Shown: positions 18,493 to 28,000, numbered from the stretch's first letter. The stretch is 64,000 bases of DNA from Oxalobacter formigenes (GCF_002127965.1 NZ_CP018787.1:1178001-1242000), one strand, 5' to 3'. Made by a program: numbers and translations. Notes: generated by a model not told the origin, from the sequence alone.

Positions 18493-19644
18493 ATGATGGG
18501 CGTTGCTGAAATTCGCAAGGACGTACTGGGAAAGGCGGTCGATGCCGCTATCGACAAGAATATTGCCAGGGGGTTTACGACAGGCGTACTGGTTTGTATT
18601 TGTTTCGACGGTGAAATGGTCTACCGTCGTGCTGCCGGTCTGGCTGATCGGGAAGCGAATTGCCTTATGCAGGAAAATACGCTTTTCCGTCTGGCATCGA
18701 TTTCCAAGGCATTTACCAGTCTGGCGGTGGCCGCGCTTGTGGAACAGCGAAAACTGTCCCTGGATGATTCCGTTTCGAAATGGCTTCCATATTTCACACC
18801 AAAGCTCTCCAACGGGTTTGTACCGGTTATCACAATCAGGGACTTGTTGTGTCATATGTCGGGACTCGATTATCGCTGGGCGCAAAAGGAAGATGGCCCT
18901 TATGCAAAGGCCGGTGTTTCCGACGGGCTGGATATAACGGGTTTGACGCTTGAAGAGAATCTGAAGCGTCTGGCTTCTGCTCCGCTTTGTTTCGCTCCCG
19001 GTTCTTCATGGCTGTATTCGCTGGGGCCGGATGTATTGGGCGCTGTCGTGGCGAAAGTGCAGGGGACGGATTTCCGGACGGCTCTCGCCGAATTGGTGAC
19101 GAAACCGCTGGGGATGACGGACACGGCTTTTTATGCCAGTGAAAGCGATCGGAAAAGAGTGGCAGCGCCTTATTATCTGGACAATGGCAAGCTTGCCCGA
19201 ATGAATGACGACCAGTTCCTGACTTCCGTCGATGACCGTTATTTCCATTTTTCACCTGAACGGGTTTTTCATGCGGAAGAATATCCCTCCGGTGGTGTCG
19301 GACTGGTCGGGACGGCATCTGATTTAATGCGTCTGGTGGAAACGATCAGGACAGGTGAATCTCCGATTGCCGACAAGGGATTGATGTCGCAGATGTCGGC
19401 CAATCAGCTCGGGGATATGATGGCGCGCCCCGGTTTCGGATTTTCGCTGGGATGGGGTGTTCTGGTCGATCCGGTCGAGGCGGTGACGCCGCAAACGGCC
19501 GGGACGCTGGCATGGGGTGGTGTTTACGGCAGCAAGTGGTTTGCCGACCCGGCCAGAAAACTGTCGGTTGTGACGATGACGACGACGGCGCTGGATGAAG
19601 TGGTTTCGGTAGACGTACGTAATGCGATTTACGGGAGTTTCTGA
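18493..19644 (+). CDS. Beta-lactamase-fold serine hydrolase (class C/EstB-like)
   Basis: A 383-residue serine hydrolase of the beta-lactamase family. The SxxK motif is Ser69-Ile-Ser-Lys72. The Tyr motif is Tyr175-Ser-Leu instead of Tyr-x-Asn, a change common in esterase-type members. A C-terminal WGGVYGSKW segment stands at the KTG/HxG position. There is no signal peptide, so it is cytoplasmic and more likely an esterase or amidase than a true beta-lactamase. AGGAG precedes the ATG pair at 18493/18496. Confidence 0.85.
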   Translation: MMGVAEIRKDVLGKAVDAAIDKNIARGFTTGVLVCICFDGEMVYRRAAGLADREANCLMQENTLFRLASISKAFTSLAVAALVEQRKLSLDDSVSKWLPYFTPKLSNGFVPVITIRDLLCHMSGLDYRWAQKEDGPYAKAGVSDGLDITGLTLEENLKRLASAPLCFAPGSSWLYSLGPDVLGAVVAKVQGTDFRTALAELVTKPLGMTDTAFYASESDRKRVAAPYYLDNGKLARMNDDQFLTSVDDRYFHFSPERVFHAEEYPSGGVGLVGTASDLMRLVETIRTGESPIADKGLMSQMSANQLGDMMARPGFGFSLGWGVLVDPVEAVTPQTAGTLAWGGVYGSKWFADPARKLSVVTMTTTALDEVVSVDVRNAIYGSF

Positions 19645-19696
19645 AAATCAGATGATTTGTATTTCATTTATCGATGGATAAATGCAAATAAAAGGA

Positions 19697-20263
19697 TCAG
19701 ATGGTTTTCCCGACAGTTAATGAATGAGGTGTCCGGTCGAGAAAAGACCGGATATCCTCTCCGTTGATCCAGGTTTCAATTTCTTCTTTTTCCAGAAGGA
19801 CCGGCATACGGTGATGGTAGGGAGCCATGCTGTCGTTGGCCGATGTCGTCAGGATGGTGAAACGGTTTTCATTGCCGAAACGGGAGTAAATACCAGCGAG
19901 CCAGAGGATGTTTTCTGATGGGTGGGTGAAAAAAAATTTCGTTTTCGTGCGGCCCCCTTCGGCTTTCCATTCATAAAAGCCGGTGGTGGGAATCGCAATC
20001 CGCTGTCTCATCAATGCGTTTTTGAACATCGGTTTTTCATGTGCGGTTTCCGAACGGGCATTGAATATGACGCCTTTGCCATCCCACTTCGGAAATCCCC
20101 AGATCATGGAAGCGGGAATGATGTCATTCCCATTACTCGTGAGCACAAGTGCGGTGTCTGCCGGAAATATTTCGCCCGTTTTATATTGCAGGGACAGGCC
20201 GCTGCCGCTGACGAGTGTTTTCAGCTCAGGGATGTCGGGATCGATTTCAAAGCGGCCGCACAT
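19697..20263 (-). CDS. yedK: SRAP-family abasic-site-processing protein (YedK/HMCES)
   Basis: A 188-residue SOS-response-associated peptidase-like protein that crosslinks to abasic sites in single-stranded DNA. The four key residues are present: Cys2 (after removal of Met1 it forms the thiazolidine crosslink), Asn68 in NARSET, Glu98 in FYEW, and His150/His151 in HHRMP. Length is slightly short for the family (about 220). It stands between the hydrolase and the toxin gene. Confidence 0.93.
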   Translation of the reverse strand: MCGRFEIDPDIPELKTLVSGSGLSLQYKTGEIFPADTALVLTSNGNDIIPASMIWGFPKWDGKGVIFNARSETAHEKPMFKNALMRQRIAIPTTGFYEWKAEGGRTKTKFFFTHPSENILWLAGIYSRFGNENRFTILTTSANDSMAPYHHRMPVLLEKEEIETWINGEDIRSFLDRTPHSLTVGKTI

Positions 20264-20290
20264 AAGTTCATTCGGTAAAAGTTCACGGCC

Positions 20291-20569
20291 TTATTTTAGC
20301 AAGGCTTTCGCAAAGAGTATTCGCAGTATCCGGATTTGTTTTTTTACCTGATCAAAGACGAGAACGATATTGTCTGATATCGCGATTTCTCTTGTTCCAT
20401 CTATCCGGCCGGGCTGGCCGATTGTTTCCTCCAGGGCAAGGCATTCGCTGATTTCATCGATGGTTTCATCGGTGAAAATGGCTTCGTCTTTATGGCTGAA
20501 ACTGTAAAAAAGTTCGGTTCTGTCGGCAAGTGCCAGACAAGTCCAGATCAACGTTTCTTTCTTTGGCAC
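20291..20569 (-). CDS. RelE/ParE-superfamily toxin
   Basis: A 92-residue protein with the ParE/RelE pattern: LIWTCLALADRTELF at the start, GQPGRIDGTREIAIS in the middle and IRILRILFAKALLK at the end. These toxins cleave ribosome-bound mRNA or poison gyrase; the sequence alone does not say which. The GTG start overlaps the end of the upstream antitoxin gene by 22 bases, the usual coupling in such modules. Confidence 0.75.
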   Translation of the reverse strand: MPKKETLIWTCLALADRTELFYSFSHKDEAIFTDETIDEISECLALEETIGQPGRIDGTREIAISDNIVLVFDQVKKQIRILRILFAKALLK

Positions 20570-20733
20570 TCCATTAACCTCAATGTCTGGATTTTAAGTA
20601 TTTTGTATAACGTTATCACTTGAGCATGATTGACGGTTTTTCCCTGATTGGCGCAAGTGATTCCTTCCAGTACGGCACGGCAGAAAGCGTCAGACAGGTG
20701 TGGATCGGAAGAAGTGGGCAATTCTTTTTTCAA
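20548..20733 (-). CDS. Antitoxin of the RelE/ParE module
   Basis: A 61-residue small protein upstream of and overlapping the toxin gene. The segment FCRAVLEGITCANQGKTVNHAQV resembles the eGL/IADAEAGR..HEEV stretch of StbD/RelB-like antitoxins that pair with ParE-type toxins. Its start is TTG; no good Shine-Dalgarno is present apart from AGG within an upstream palindrome. Family assignment rests mainly on context. Confidence 0.55.
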   Translation of the reverse strand: MKKELPTSSDPHLSDAFCRAVLEGITCANQGKTVNHAQVITLYKILKIQTLRLMECQRKKR

Positions 20734-20741
20734 TTTGGAAA

Positions 20742-20759
20742 CCTGTTTTTGAAAACAGG
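20742..20759. promoter_or_regulatory. Palindrome, candidate autoregulatory operator of the TA module
   Basis: An 18-bp palindrome with 8-bp perfect arms (CCTGTTTT and AAAACAGG) centred about 17 bases upstream of the antitoxin start. Its position fits an operator bound by the toxin-antitoxin complex. It could also act as a weak terminator for the FUSC gene upstream. Confidence 0.5.
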
Positions 20760-20891
20760 AAAATTACCGTTCTTTTCAATGGCTTGCAAGCTCGTCGGTA
20801 TGGAAAATCCGGGCAAAGGTCTGGATATTCCAGACCACTATCATTTTTTGTGGCTTGCGCAACCGGCGGCAGATACTTGAATGTCCTGATT

Positions 20892-22928
20892 TCAGGTAAA
20901 CGCAAGGGATGGAAAAAGATCGTTGCGGATTCCGACCAGTGTTGAAATGGCCTGATTTCTCGGTATGGAGTTTTCCATTTCGGCAAGTTTGTGAAGACAG
21001 CTATCCAGAGGTGCCAGTATCTCTTCGGGAGAACGGGACGGATTGTCCAGTTTTTGCCTGAAATGATCGCCTAGCGTAGCCAGCAGGGGTTCTACGGGTA
21101 TTTTGTTTTCGTCAAGAAAGGTTTCGAGCCTTTTGAGTTCGGCCATGTCCATGCTGGTCAATATGTCCCGGATAAGGTGGAGTGAGCTTATCCGTTGCCT
21201 GTCTTTTACTGAAGAGAGGTGGGACACAATAAGGGAAATGCGGTCTGTCATCCGGACGGCAAGGGTGTGGATCGACGGCGGTTTTGCTGCCTGCCCGATT
21301 GAGGCATTTTCTACCCAGCAGGCTTCTGCCAGATAATAGGCCATTTTTTCGAGATCGATCCGGCGGAGAACGGTTATCAGTACGATGCCGAGTCCCATCC
21401 CGATCAGCTGTGCCAGTTGGCTGTTGAAAAAGGCGTCGGCGTCAGGAATGCCGTGATCGTATGCCATCAGCATTCCCGATAGGGCAGCGACCATGAGAGA
21501 GGGACGTAATCCATGGGCGGGTTTGATGGTTAGATAACCCATTGCCAGCAGGAAAGGGGCCAGTGCAAGGCAAAGCATTTCGAAAGAATTGGTGTAAGGA
21601 AGTGCCAGCCATAAATAGAGGATACATATGGGGGCCATGACAAGGATTGATTTGAATGCTCCTTTTGCGTTGGAAGCCGGATCGTCGATCATGGCGAAAA
21701 TACAGCAGATAATGCAAGCGTATGTCGGAATGTAATACCCTTCGGGCCAGCCACTGATGATCCAGACGGCTGATCCGATAACGGTACCGAGTGCAGCGGC
21801 CAGAGCTGTTCTGAAAGCCAGTTTTTTTTCTGTTTGCAAAAAAGTGTTGGAAACGGATGTGGCGGAGGGTTTCCGGGCGGGTTTTTCGTTTTTTCTTTCC
21901 GTTTCGATTCTTTCTCGCCAGTGATGGCAGGATTCAACGATATTGACGGTTTTGTGAAGCAGAACGGCATAGTGCAGCAAGAGGTAATGGTTCCAGGGGG
22001 AGCCGGCGTGGACACGCGGGGTGATGGCTCTGATTTTTTCGCGAAGGGATTCGCTTCTCTCATGAGTGAATGGCCCGTCTTTGCTCCATTCGGCAATTTC
22101 GTCGTTCATTTTTTGCCAGTCATAGGTGATGAGTTCGGGGTAAAAATCTTCCAGATTTTTTTTATATTCCTCCAGTTCGGCGCCTGTCATGATGAGCAGC
22201 GCCAGCCGGTCATGAAAGATATTGATGATCCGCGAATACCATCGCAGACTGGATGGATCATATGGTACGTGTGTTGCCAGCAGGCGGGATGCTGTGACGT
22301 CCTGCGACAGCTTGAGACGTTGCCGCCCCTTTTCAAGATACTGGTTTATCAAAATCCCCCGAAGCCATTGAAGGGCATATGAGAAAGAATTATCCAGTCC
22401 GGAAAGCAATATCTTGTCGATGCTGCGAGGGAAGACGACAGTATGGATGACGGCAGCACACACGATGCCCAATATGATTTCTTCCACCCGCGAGAGAGCC
22501 TGATCGAAGGGAGCGGACGCTGACATGATGTCGGGGCTCTGGAGTAATGGAAAGGCAATGATCCCGGCGGTGTAGGCGGCCAGCCTGAAGATATAGGAGC
22601 GCGGAGTCCTGTCCATCAGTGACAGATAGATGCAACCACCCACCCAAAAGGCGATGACGATGAGAAAGAGGAGCCGGTAATTGAAGAAGAGCGGTACACC
22701 AATGACGATCGCAATGGCAGCGATAATAGTGCCGATCATACGGTAGAGGCTTCTTGAACGGATGATTCCTGAAAATGGCTGCGCCGAGACGACATAGACG
22801 GTTGTGAGTGCCCAGAAAGGCTTGGGCAAGCCCATTTTCAATGCCAGATAAATGGCAAGCATCGCCGCCGCAAAACACTTGGCGGAATAGAGAAGGTTTT
22901 CGAACAGTACGGGACCAAGTTCCAACAT
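20892..22928 (-). CDS. FUSC-family efflux protein (fusaric-acid-resistance-like)
   Basis: A 678-residue inner-membrane protein of the FUSC/AaeB family. Two hydrophobic blocks (residues about 10-165 and 365-500), each of five to six helices, flank soluble helical regions. The signature GLPKPFWALTTVYVVSAQP near residue 33 matches the GLPRPFWAP of its two paralogues at 45-50 kb. GGAGG precedes the start. It lies 93 bases after emrB on the same strand and likely belongs to that efflux unit. The family exports aromatic or organic acids. Confidence 0.88.
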   Translation of the reverse strand: MLELGPVLFENLLYSAKCFAAAMLAIYLALKMGLPKPFWALTTVYVVSAQPFSGIIRSRSLYRMIGTIIAAIAIVIGVPLFFNYRLLFLIVIAFWVGGCIYLSLMDRTPRSYIFRLAAYTAGIIAFPLLQSPDIMSASAPFDQALSRVEEIILGIVCAAVIHTVVFPRSIDKILLSGLDNSFSYALQWLRGILINQYLEKGRQRLKLSQDVTASRLLATHVPYDPSSLRWYSRIINIFHDRLALLIMTGAELEEYKKNLEDFYPELITYDWQKMNDEIAEWSKDGPFTHERSESLREKIRAITPRVHAGSPWNHYLLLHYAVLLHKTVNIVESCHHWRERIETERKNEKPARKPSATSVSNTFLQTEKKLAFRTALAAALGTVIGSAVWIISGWPEGYYIPTYACIICCIFAMIDDPASNAKGAFKSILVMAPICILYLWLALPYTNSFEMLCLALAPFLLAMGYLTIKPAHGLRPSLMVAALSGMLMAYDHGIPDADAFFNSQLAQLIGMGLGIVLITVLRRIDLEKMAYYLAEACWVENASIGQAAKPPSIHTLAVRMTDRISLIVSHLSSVKDRQRISSLHLIRDILTSMDMAELKRLETFLDENKIPVEPLLATLGDHFRQKLDNPSRSPEEILAPLDSCLHKLAEMENSIPRNQAISTLVGIRNDLFPSLAFT

Positions 22929-23021
22929 GCGTTTCCTCCAGTATTACGTACTGGTTCATGGACAGTTTCAGTGGTGATTTTTCCGGTTTTTTTCCTGTGT
23001 CCGCTTTGAATGATAAAGCGT

Positions 23022-24587
23022 TTATTTTTCGACGCTTTGCGTTTTTCTGCCTTCCCGTGGCGCCAGCCAGATGGAAAAGGCAGACAGTATGAGACAGACG
23101 CTGACGATCATCATGACCTGATTGGTCGCGAGCATGGCGCTCTGGTTGGTAACGACGTTATTGATCATTCCCCGGGCCGTTTCAGTGGAGAGACCGCTAT
23201 CGGTCAGTTGCCTCAAATATTCGCCACCCCGATCGACGAGCCCTGCCAGTTCAGCATGATTATAGTTAATCTTGTCTTCCCAGGAAGTATTGACCAGTGA
23301 GGTGGCGAATGCGCCGGACAGGGTTCGCAGGAAAGTCATCAGTCCCGCAGCAGAGGCGGTTTCATCTTCATTGACGTTCAACAGGGCCAGCCCGATCAGC
23401 GGCACGAAGAAGAAGGGACTGCCGAAACCCATCAGCAGAATCGGAAGCGCAACCCACCAGTAGGATGCATCGGTATTTAAAAAACATCGTGCGAACGTCA
23501 CCAGCCCGAGCCATAGAAGGCCGCAAAAGATGAGCCGTCTGGGATCGGTTTTTCTGGCCCAGTAAGCGGCAAGAGGAGCGACAAGGAAAGCGGAAACGCC
23601 GCTCCATGCTGTCGTTTCTCCCGACCATGTCGGGGTATAGTTCATGAAATTCTGTAACCAGAGCGGGGTGATGACGTTGGCGGCGAAATAGCCGCCGAAT
23701 GCAAGGCTGATGGTAAACACGCAGACGGAATAACCCCTGTGCCGGAATACGGAGAGGTTGACGACAGGGTGTTTCTCACCCAGTTCCCAGATCATGAAGG
23801 CAACGAAGCCGACTGCGGCGATGATGGCCAGTGCGACGATATAGTTCGATGAGAACCAGTCGAGATCCTTGCCTTCATCAAGCATGATCTGGAAGGCGCC
23901 GATCCAGACGATCATCAGGACAAGGCCGATGACGTCGATTGGCGAACGGACGAGTCCCCGTTCGAAACGTTTCAGCAGTTTCCATGCCAGCCAGCTGCAG
24001 ACAAGGGCGATCGGGACGTTGATGAAGAAGATCCATGACCAGTGGAAATTGTCGCAGATGTACCCGCCGAGGATGGGGCCGATAACCGGGGCCGTCAGGG
24101 TCGTCATGGCCCAAAGCCCGTTGGCGGCCATTGCCTTTTCACGCGGGAAGATGCGCAAGAGCAGGGTTTGCGTCAATGGCATCATCGGGCCGCCGGAGAG
24201 TCCCTGGCAAACGCGGGCGACGACCAGAAAAGCCAGCGAGTTGGCAAAACCGCACATGGCGGAACAGATGCCGAAGCAGGCCATGGCGGTGCAAAATACA
24301 CGCACAGCTCCGAAACGGGCGGCCAGCCAGCCGGTCAGGGGGACGGTGATGGCTTCGGCAACCGCGTAGGAAGTGATGACCCATGTACCCTGACTGGTCG
24401 TGACGCCAAGGTTGCCGGCGATGCTGGAAACGGAGACATTGGCGATCGTCATGTCCAGCACAGCGATGAAGTTGGCGCATGAAAGCAGGATGGCGACGAA
24501 CCAAAGCATATTGCCTTGCAACGGTTTGTCGTTTCCCGTGTTCAAAGCCGACATCGACGGCATGGGGGTGCTGGTGGCCATGTTCAT
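23022..24587 (-). CDS. emrB: EmrB-type DHA2 multidrug transporter
   Basis: A 521-residue major-facilitator protein with about 14 membrane segments. The DHA2 motif LDMTIANVSVSSIAGNLGVT is at residues about 44-63. GWLAARFGAVRVF is motif A, and the motif C region reads APVIGPILGGY. It follows emrA by nine bases, the standard order. It would form an inner-membrane complex with EmrA and an outer-membrane factor that is not encoded adjacently. Confidence 0.93.
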   Translation of the reverse strand: MNMATSTPMPSMSALNTGNDKPLQGNMLWFVAILLSCANFIAVLDMTIANVSVSSIAGNLGVTTSQGTWVITSYAVAEAITVPLTGWLAARFGAVRVFCTAMACFGICSAMCGFANSLAFLVVARVCQGLSGGPMMPLTQTLLLRIFPREKAMAANGLWAMTTLTAPVIGPILGGYICDNFHWSWIFFINVPIALVCSWLAWKLLKRFERGLVRSPIDVIGLVLMIVWIGAFQIMLDEGKDLDWFSSNYIVALAIIAAVGFVAFMIWELGEKHPVVNLSVFRHRGYSVCVFTISLAFGGYFAANVITPLWLQNFMNYTPTWSGETTAWSGVSAFLVAPLAAYWARKTDPRRLIFCGLLWLGLVTFARCFLNTDASYWWVALPILLMGFGSPFFFVPLIGLALLNVNEDETASAAGLMTFLRTLSGAFATSLVNTSWEDKINYNHAELAGLVDRGGEYLRQLTDSGLSTETARGMINNVVTNQSAMLATNQVMMIVSVCLILSAFSIWLAPREGRKTQSVEK

Positions 24588-24596
24588 GATTCCGGG

Positions 24597-25565
24597 TTAT
24601 TTGTCCGATGCCTTTTCTCTCGTGTCAATCGTGACGGTCATGGAAAGCCCGACCTGCAGCGGGTTGGCTTTCAGTTCTTCCGGATCGAGTTTGATTCGTG
24701 TCGGGAGACGCTGGACGACCTTGATCCAGTTGCCTGTTGCGTTCTGGGCCGGGATCAGCGCAAATGCGGAACCCGTTCCGCCGGAAAAACCTTCGACTGT
24801 GCCGTGATAGATGACCGATTTGCCATACAGGTCGGAATAGAGTTCCGCTTTCTGGCCGGTACGGACTTTTTCAAGTTGCCCTTCCTTGAAGTTGGCGTCC
24901 ACATGCATGTCCTGCACGGGAACGACGACCAGCAGTTGTGCATCGGCAGGTATTTTTTGTCCGACCTGTACGGTCCGTTTGGCAACGGTACCGTCAACGG
25001 GAGCACGGATGACGGTGCGCGAAAGATCGACTTTGGCCTGATCGATGCGCGCTGTAGCCTGTGCGATGGCGGCTTTGGCTGACTCTATGGCGGCGACACT
25101 GGACGTATGGGCATTCTCGGTTTTGGTCAGTTCGTCACCGGAAACGGCACCGATTGCAATCAGGGCGTTACGCCGTTTGAGATCGACGGCTGCGCGTTTG
25201 TAATCGGATTGGGCCGAGGCCAGTTCCGCTCTTGCCTTCGCACAGTCGGCTTCCGCCTGATTTAAGGCGAGTTTTGCGTCTGTATCGTCGATGATGACGA
25301 GGATGTCGCCTTTTTTGACGGATTGCGTATCGACGACGTTGACTTCCCTGATGATGCCGGAAACGGCGGATGTGACCTGTGCGACTTCGGTTGCCGTATA
25401 GGCGTTGTCGGTCGAGACGAAGTTCGAGGCGTAAAAATACCAGTAGGCACCGTAAACGATGCCGCAAAGGACGACGATGCCCGCCAGAATCTTAAGGCGT
25501 CTGGCGCGAGGGGAATCCGGTTTTTTTGCGGGTTTGTCGATGATCTGCGATGGTTCCGAATCCAT
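24597..25565 (-). CDS. emrA: EmrA-type HlyD-family membrane-fusion protein
   Basis: A 322-residue periplasmic adaptor. One N-terminal membrane segment lies at residues about 24-46. A biotinyl-lipoyl domain is split around an alpha-helical hairpin (residues about 85-165, Ala-rich heptads). AAAGGA precedes the ATG. It links EmrB to an outer-membrane channel. A TetR gene is divergent to it, with a palindromic site between them. Confidence 0.92.
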   Translation of the reverse strand: MDSEPSQIIDKPAKKPDSPRARRLKILAGIVVLCGIVYGAYWYFYASNFVSTDNAYTATEVAQVTSAVSGIIREVNVVDTQSVKKGDILVIIDDTDAKLALNQAEADCAKARAELASAQSDYKRAAVDLKRRNALIAIGAVSGDELTKTENAHTSSVAAIESAKAAIAQATARIDQAKVDLSRTVIRAPVDGTVAKRTVQVGQKIPADAQLLVVVPVQDMHVDANFKEGQLEKVRTGQKAELYSDLYGKSVIYHGTVEGFSGGTGSAFALIPAQNATGNWIKVVQRLPTRIKLDPEELKANPLQVGLSMTVTIDTREKASDK

Positions 25566-25661
25566 TTTTTTCCTTTACAAACATTTCCTGTATCCATGCG
25601 TAACCAATCATTTTATGCAGAAACCGGTCTGGAAATGAAATTTATTTCCGGCATGAATTTT

Positions 25662-25710
25662 TGTAAACTGTACTACGCAGTCCATTTTATGTAAACTGTA
25701 CCGGTCGGTA
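25662..25710. promoter_or_regulatory. Candidate TetR operator and direct repeats
   Basis: A 12-bp perfect direct repeat TGTAAACTGTAC occurs at 25662-25673 and 25690-25701, 28 bp apart. The second copy runs into the palindrome TACCG-GT-CGGTA (25699-25710), the core shape of many TetR-family operators. It lies between emrA and the tetR-type gene and probably controls both. Confidence 0.6.
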
Positions 25711-25744
25711 TGGTTTGTAACAGATGTTGTTTTCGGGATGCGGG

Positions 25745-26428
25745 ATGAAAAAGAGGACGGAAGAGAAGAGGGAAGCCATTCTGGATGCGGCGACGGCCGT
25801 TTTTCGGGATATGGGTTTTCACAATGCCTCCATGAATGCGATCGCAGCCCGGCTGGGTGGCTCGAAAATGACCCTGTACAGTTATTTCCCTTCCAAGGAA
25901 GCGATTTTTCTGGAAGTCGTCCGTCGTGTTTCACTGGATAAGAACGAAACGATTTCGTCTTTTCTGGAAGAACCTGCCATTATGGATGACTCGAGACAGA
26001 AGGCTTCAGAAGCTTTTCTGGAACTGGAACGCCCTGACGACGATATTGGGAGTATTTTGAAACGTTTTGGCGAGAAATTCATTGCCTTTATTTATTCCCC
26101 GAAGGTTCTTGCGGTCAGGCGAGCATTGCTGGCCGAGTCGTACCGGCCGGAGATCGGACACTATTTCTATGAGCATGGTCCCGGGAAAACAATCGAACTG
26201 ATTACCGTTTTTCTGGAAAAGGCCATGAAAAAAGGCCAGCTCAGGCCTGACATGGATGCGTATGCGGCAGCTACGCATTTGCGCAGTCTGTTGAATGCAC
26301 GCTGGTACGAACGCTGTCTTTTTGAACTGGTGAAAGCGCCTTCCGACGAAGAGATGCAAAAGAGCGTTGCCGATGCCGTCAGGGTGTTTCTGGCGGCATA
26401 CGGTGTCAACACAGGCAAGAAAGACTGA
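25745..26428 (+). CDS. TetR/AcrR-family repressor
   Basis: A 227-residue TetR regulator. The N-terminal HTH (residues about 8-55) reads AILDAATAVFRDMGFHNASMNAIAARLGGSKMTLYSYFPSKEAIF. The C-terminal ligand domain resembles the TetR_C group seen next to efflux genes. It is divergent from emrA-emrB-FUSC, which it most likely represses. The start at 25745 is preferred over an upstream TTG. Confidence 0.9.
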   Translation: MKKRTEEKREAILDAATAVFRDMGFHNASMNAIAARLGGSKMTLYSYFPSKEAIFLEVVRRVSLDKNETISSFLEEPAIMDDSRQKASEAFLELERPDDDIGSILKRFGEKFIAFIYSPKVLAVRRALLAESYRPEIGHYFYEHGPGKTIELITVFLEKAMKKGQLRPDMDAYAAATHLRSLLNARWYERCLFELVKAPSDEEMQKSVADAVRVFLAAYGVNTGKKD

Positions 26429-26456
26429 ACGGCTTGTCCCGGGACGTGATGGCCGC

Positions 26457-27143
26457 TTATTTATCGATAAACTGTGTGAATGACGATACGGGTTCGCGTT
26501 CCGTTTCCAGTTTATAAATCGTCGCTTCGGTATCGGCATAACCGAGTGCCATTCCATCAACAACAAGTTCTTCCGGTTTGATGGGCAAGACCTCGCGCAG
26601 AACTTCATGGTAGTCACTCCATCCTCCTTGCGGACAGGTATCGAGTCCATGGCTTTTTGCCGATAGCATGATATTGTCCATGAACATGCCGTATTCGATG
26701 AAACAGCCGAATGGCAAACCACGGTTCATGGTAAAGATGAGTCCGACAGGAGCGTCGAAGAACATGTAATTCCTTTTCTGCTGAAGACGCGCTTTCTCGT
26801 GTTCACCTTTTTCGATGCCAAGGATGCCGTACATGCTCCAGCCCATTTGACGGCGGCGGGACAGGTACGGCTCAAAAAATGTGTCAGGATAATATTTGTA
26901 TTCGCCTTCATATTTTTTTCCGCTGTCGAAGGCTTTGCATGTCGCATCGACAACCCGTTTCAGGGCATTTCCGGTCAGGACATAAACGTTCCAGGGCTGC
27001 ATGTTGGAACCGGACGGGGCGCGAGAGGCAACTTCCAGAATATGTTCGACCAGTTTGGGATCGACGGGGTCTTTTTTGAAGGCACGTATGGATTTGCGGC
27101 TTTTGATGACGGCATCGACGGCGGTCTGCATATCGTCGGACAT
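26457..27143 (-). CDS. Nitroreductase-family flavoprotein
   Basis: A 228-residue FMN-dependent nitroreductase. The FMN phosphate segment SRKSIRAFKKDPV (residues about 14-26) and the APSGSNMQPW motif (about 42-51) are clear. The C-terminal GYAD segment is also typical. GAGGAG precedes the start. It lies tail to tail with the TetR gene. It may reduce nitroaromatics or quinones, which would fit the surrounding export genes. Confidence 0.88.
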   Translation of the reverse strand: MSDDMQTAVDAVIKSRKSIRAFKKDPVDPKLVEHILEVASRAPSGSNMQPWNVYVLTGNALKRVVDATCKAFDSGKKYEGEYKYYPDTFFEPYLSRRRQMGWSMYGILGIEKGEHEKARLQQKRNYMFFDAPVGLIFTMNRGLPFGCFIEYGMFMDNIMLSAKSHGLDTCPQGGWSDYHEVLREVLPIKPEELVVDGMALGYADTEATIYKLETEREPVSSFTQFIDK

Positions 27144-27260
27144 ATTTTTCTCCTCGCAGAATAGTGGGATTTAAATATTCATATTAAATTCATGTTTAAT
27201 AGTATGACATACTTTACTGCACAGTTTATGTTTTTTTGGGAATTTGTCGAGCGTATCGCG

Positions 27261-27989
27261 TCAATGAGTTGAGCTTGTCGGCAGTTTTCTCAAATCGGCT
27301 GCGACGACAAGGATGATGATGGCAGGAACAAGAAGGGTAAATGGTGTCAGGCTGTTTGCGAGCGCGGCAATGGCGGCGGCGACGGAATAGGTCAGCCAGG
27401 ATATTCCCGGTAATACGGCTTCGGGGAGGGTGGGGACTTTCTGTCCGGTCTTTTCGAGGAAACGGCGCGATATGAAGCGTCCGGTAAAGGCGTCTGAGAA
27501 TTTGACGATGTTATTGGTCACGACGAGTGTTTGAAGGGAAACCCCGCCGAAACGGGCAATCGTTTCGCCCTGCATGGCAAGCGCCAATGACAATAGAGGC
27601 AATTCAAGAACCAGATTCAGGGAAGGGTCGAGCCTCACGAGGCAGGCAAGCGAGAGTACTCCTGACATGATGACCAGTTCCATGAGCGGATTGGCAAGGT
27701 GTCGCCGGATCAGGCTGGCAATACTGCACGCTACAAAAAACAGGGCGATGGCATAGCCGACCAGCCCGAATTTGACCCACTCGGCATGGGTGAAATTCAT
27801 GCCGAGCTGAACGGTGTTGCCTGTCATGATGGAGGCGTAAAGGCCTTCACAGTCCATATAACCGGTGACTTCGACAAATCCGGCTACGATGGTCAGTGCG
27901 ATGACATAAAAAATGTTGCGGCCAAGGGAATCCGTTTGCGGAATGCTTTGGTATCCGATCCGGTTTTCAGCTTTTTTCCCGGGTTCCAT
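27261..27989 (-). CDS. YoaK/DUF1275 family membrane protein
   Basis: A 242-residue protein with about six membrane segments and the DUF1275 stretch VEVTGYMDCEGLYASIMTGNTVQLG near the N-terminus, then LQTLVVTNNIVKFSD. Function is unknown for the family. ATG 27989, eleven bases after the tspO stop, is preferred over an in-frame start at 28100 that would overlap tspO. The two are probably cotranscribed. Confidence 0.8.
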   Translation of the reverse strand: MEPGKKAENRIGYQSIPQTDSLGRNIFYVIALTIVAGFVEVTGYMDCEGLYASIMTGNTVQLGMNFTHAEWVKFGLVGYAIALFFVACSIASLIRRHLANPLMELVIMSGVLSLACLVRLDPSLNLVLELPLLSLALAMQGETIARFGGVSLQTLVVTNNIVKFSDAFTGRFISRRFLEKTGQKVPTLPEAVLPGISWLTYSVAAAIAALANSLTPFTLLVPAIIILVVAADLRKLPTSSTH

Positions 27990-28000
27990 CAAGTCGTTTG

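Noticed and set aside
20620-20880. An 86-codon plus-strand open frame overlapping the antitoxin
   Set aside because: No ribosome-binding site or family feature; it lies opposite the toxin-antitoxin promoter and palindrome.
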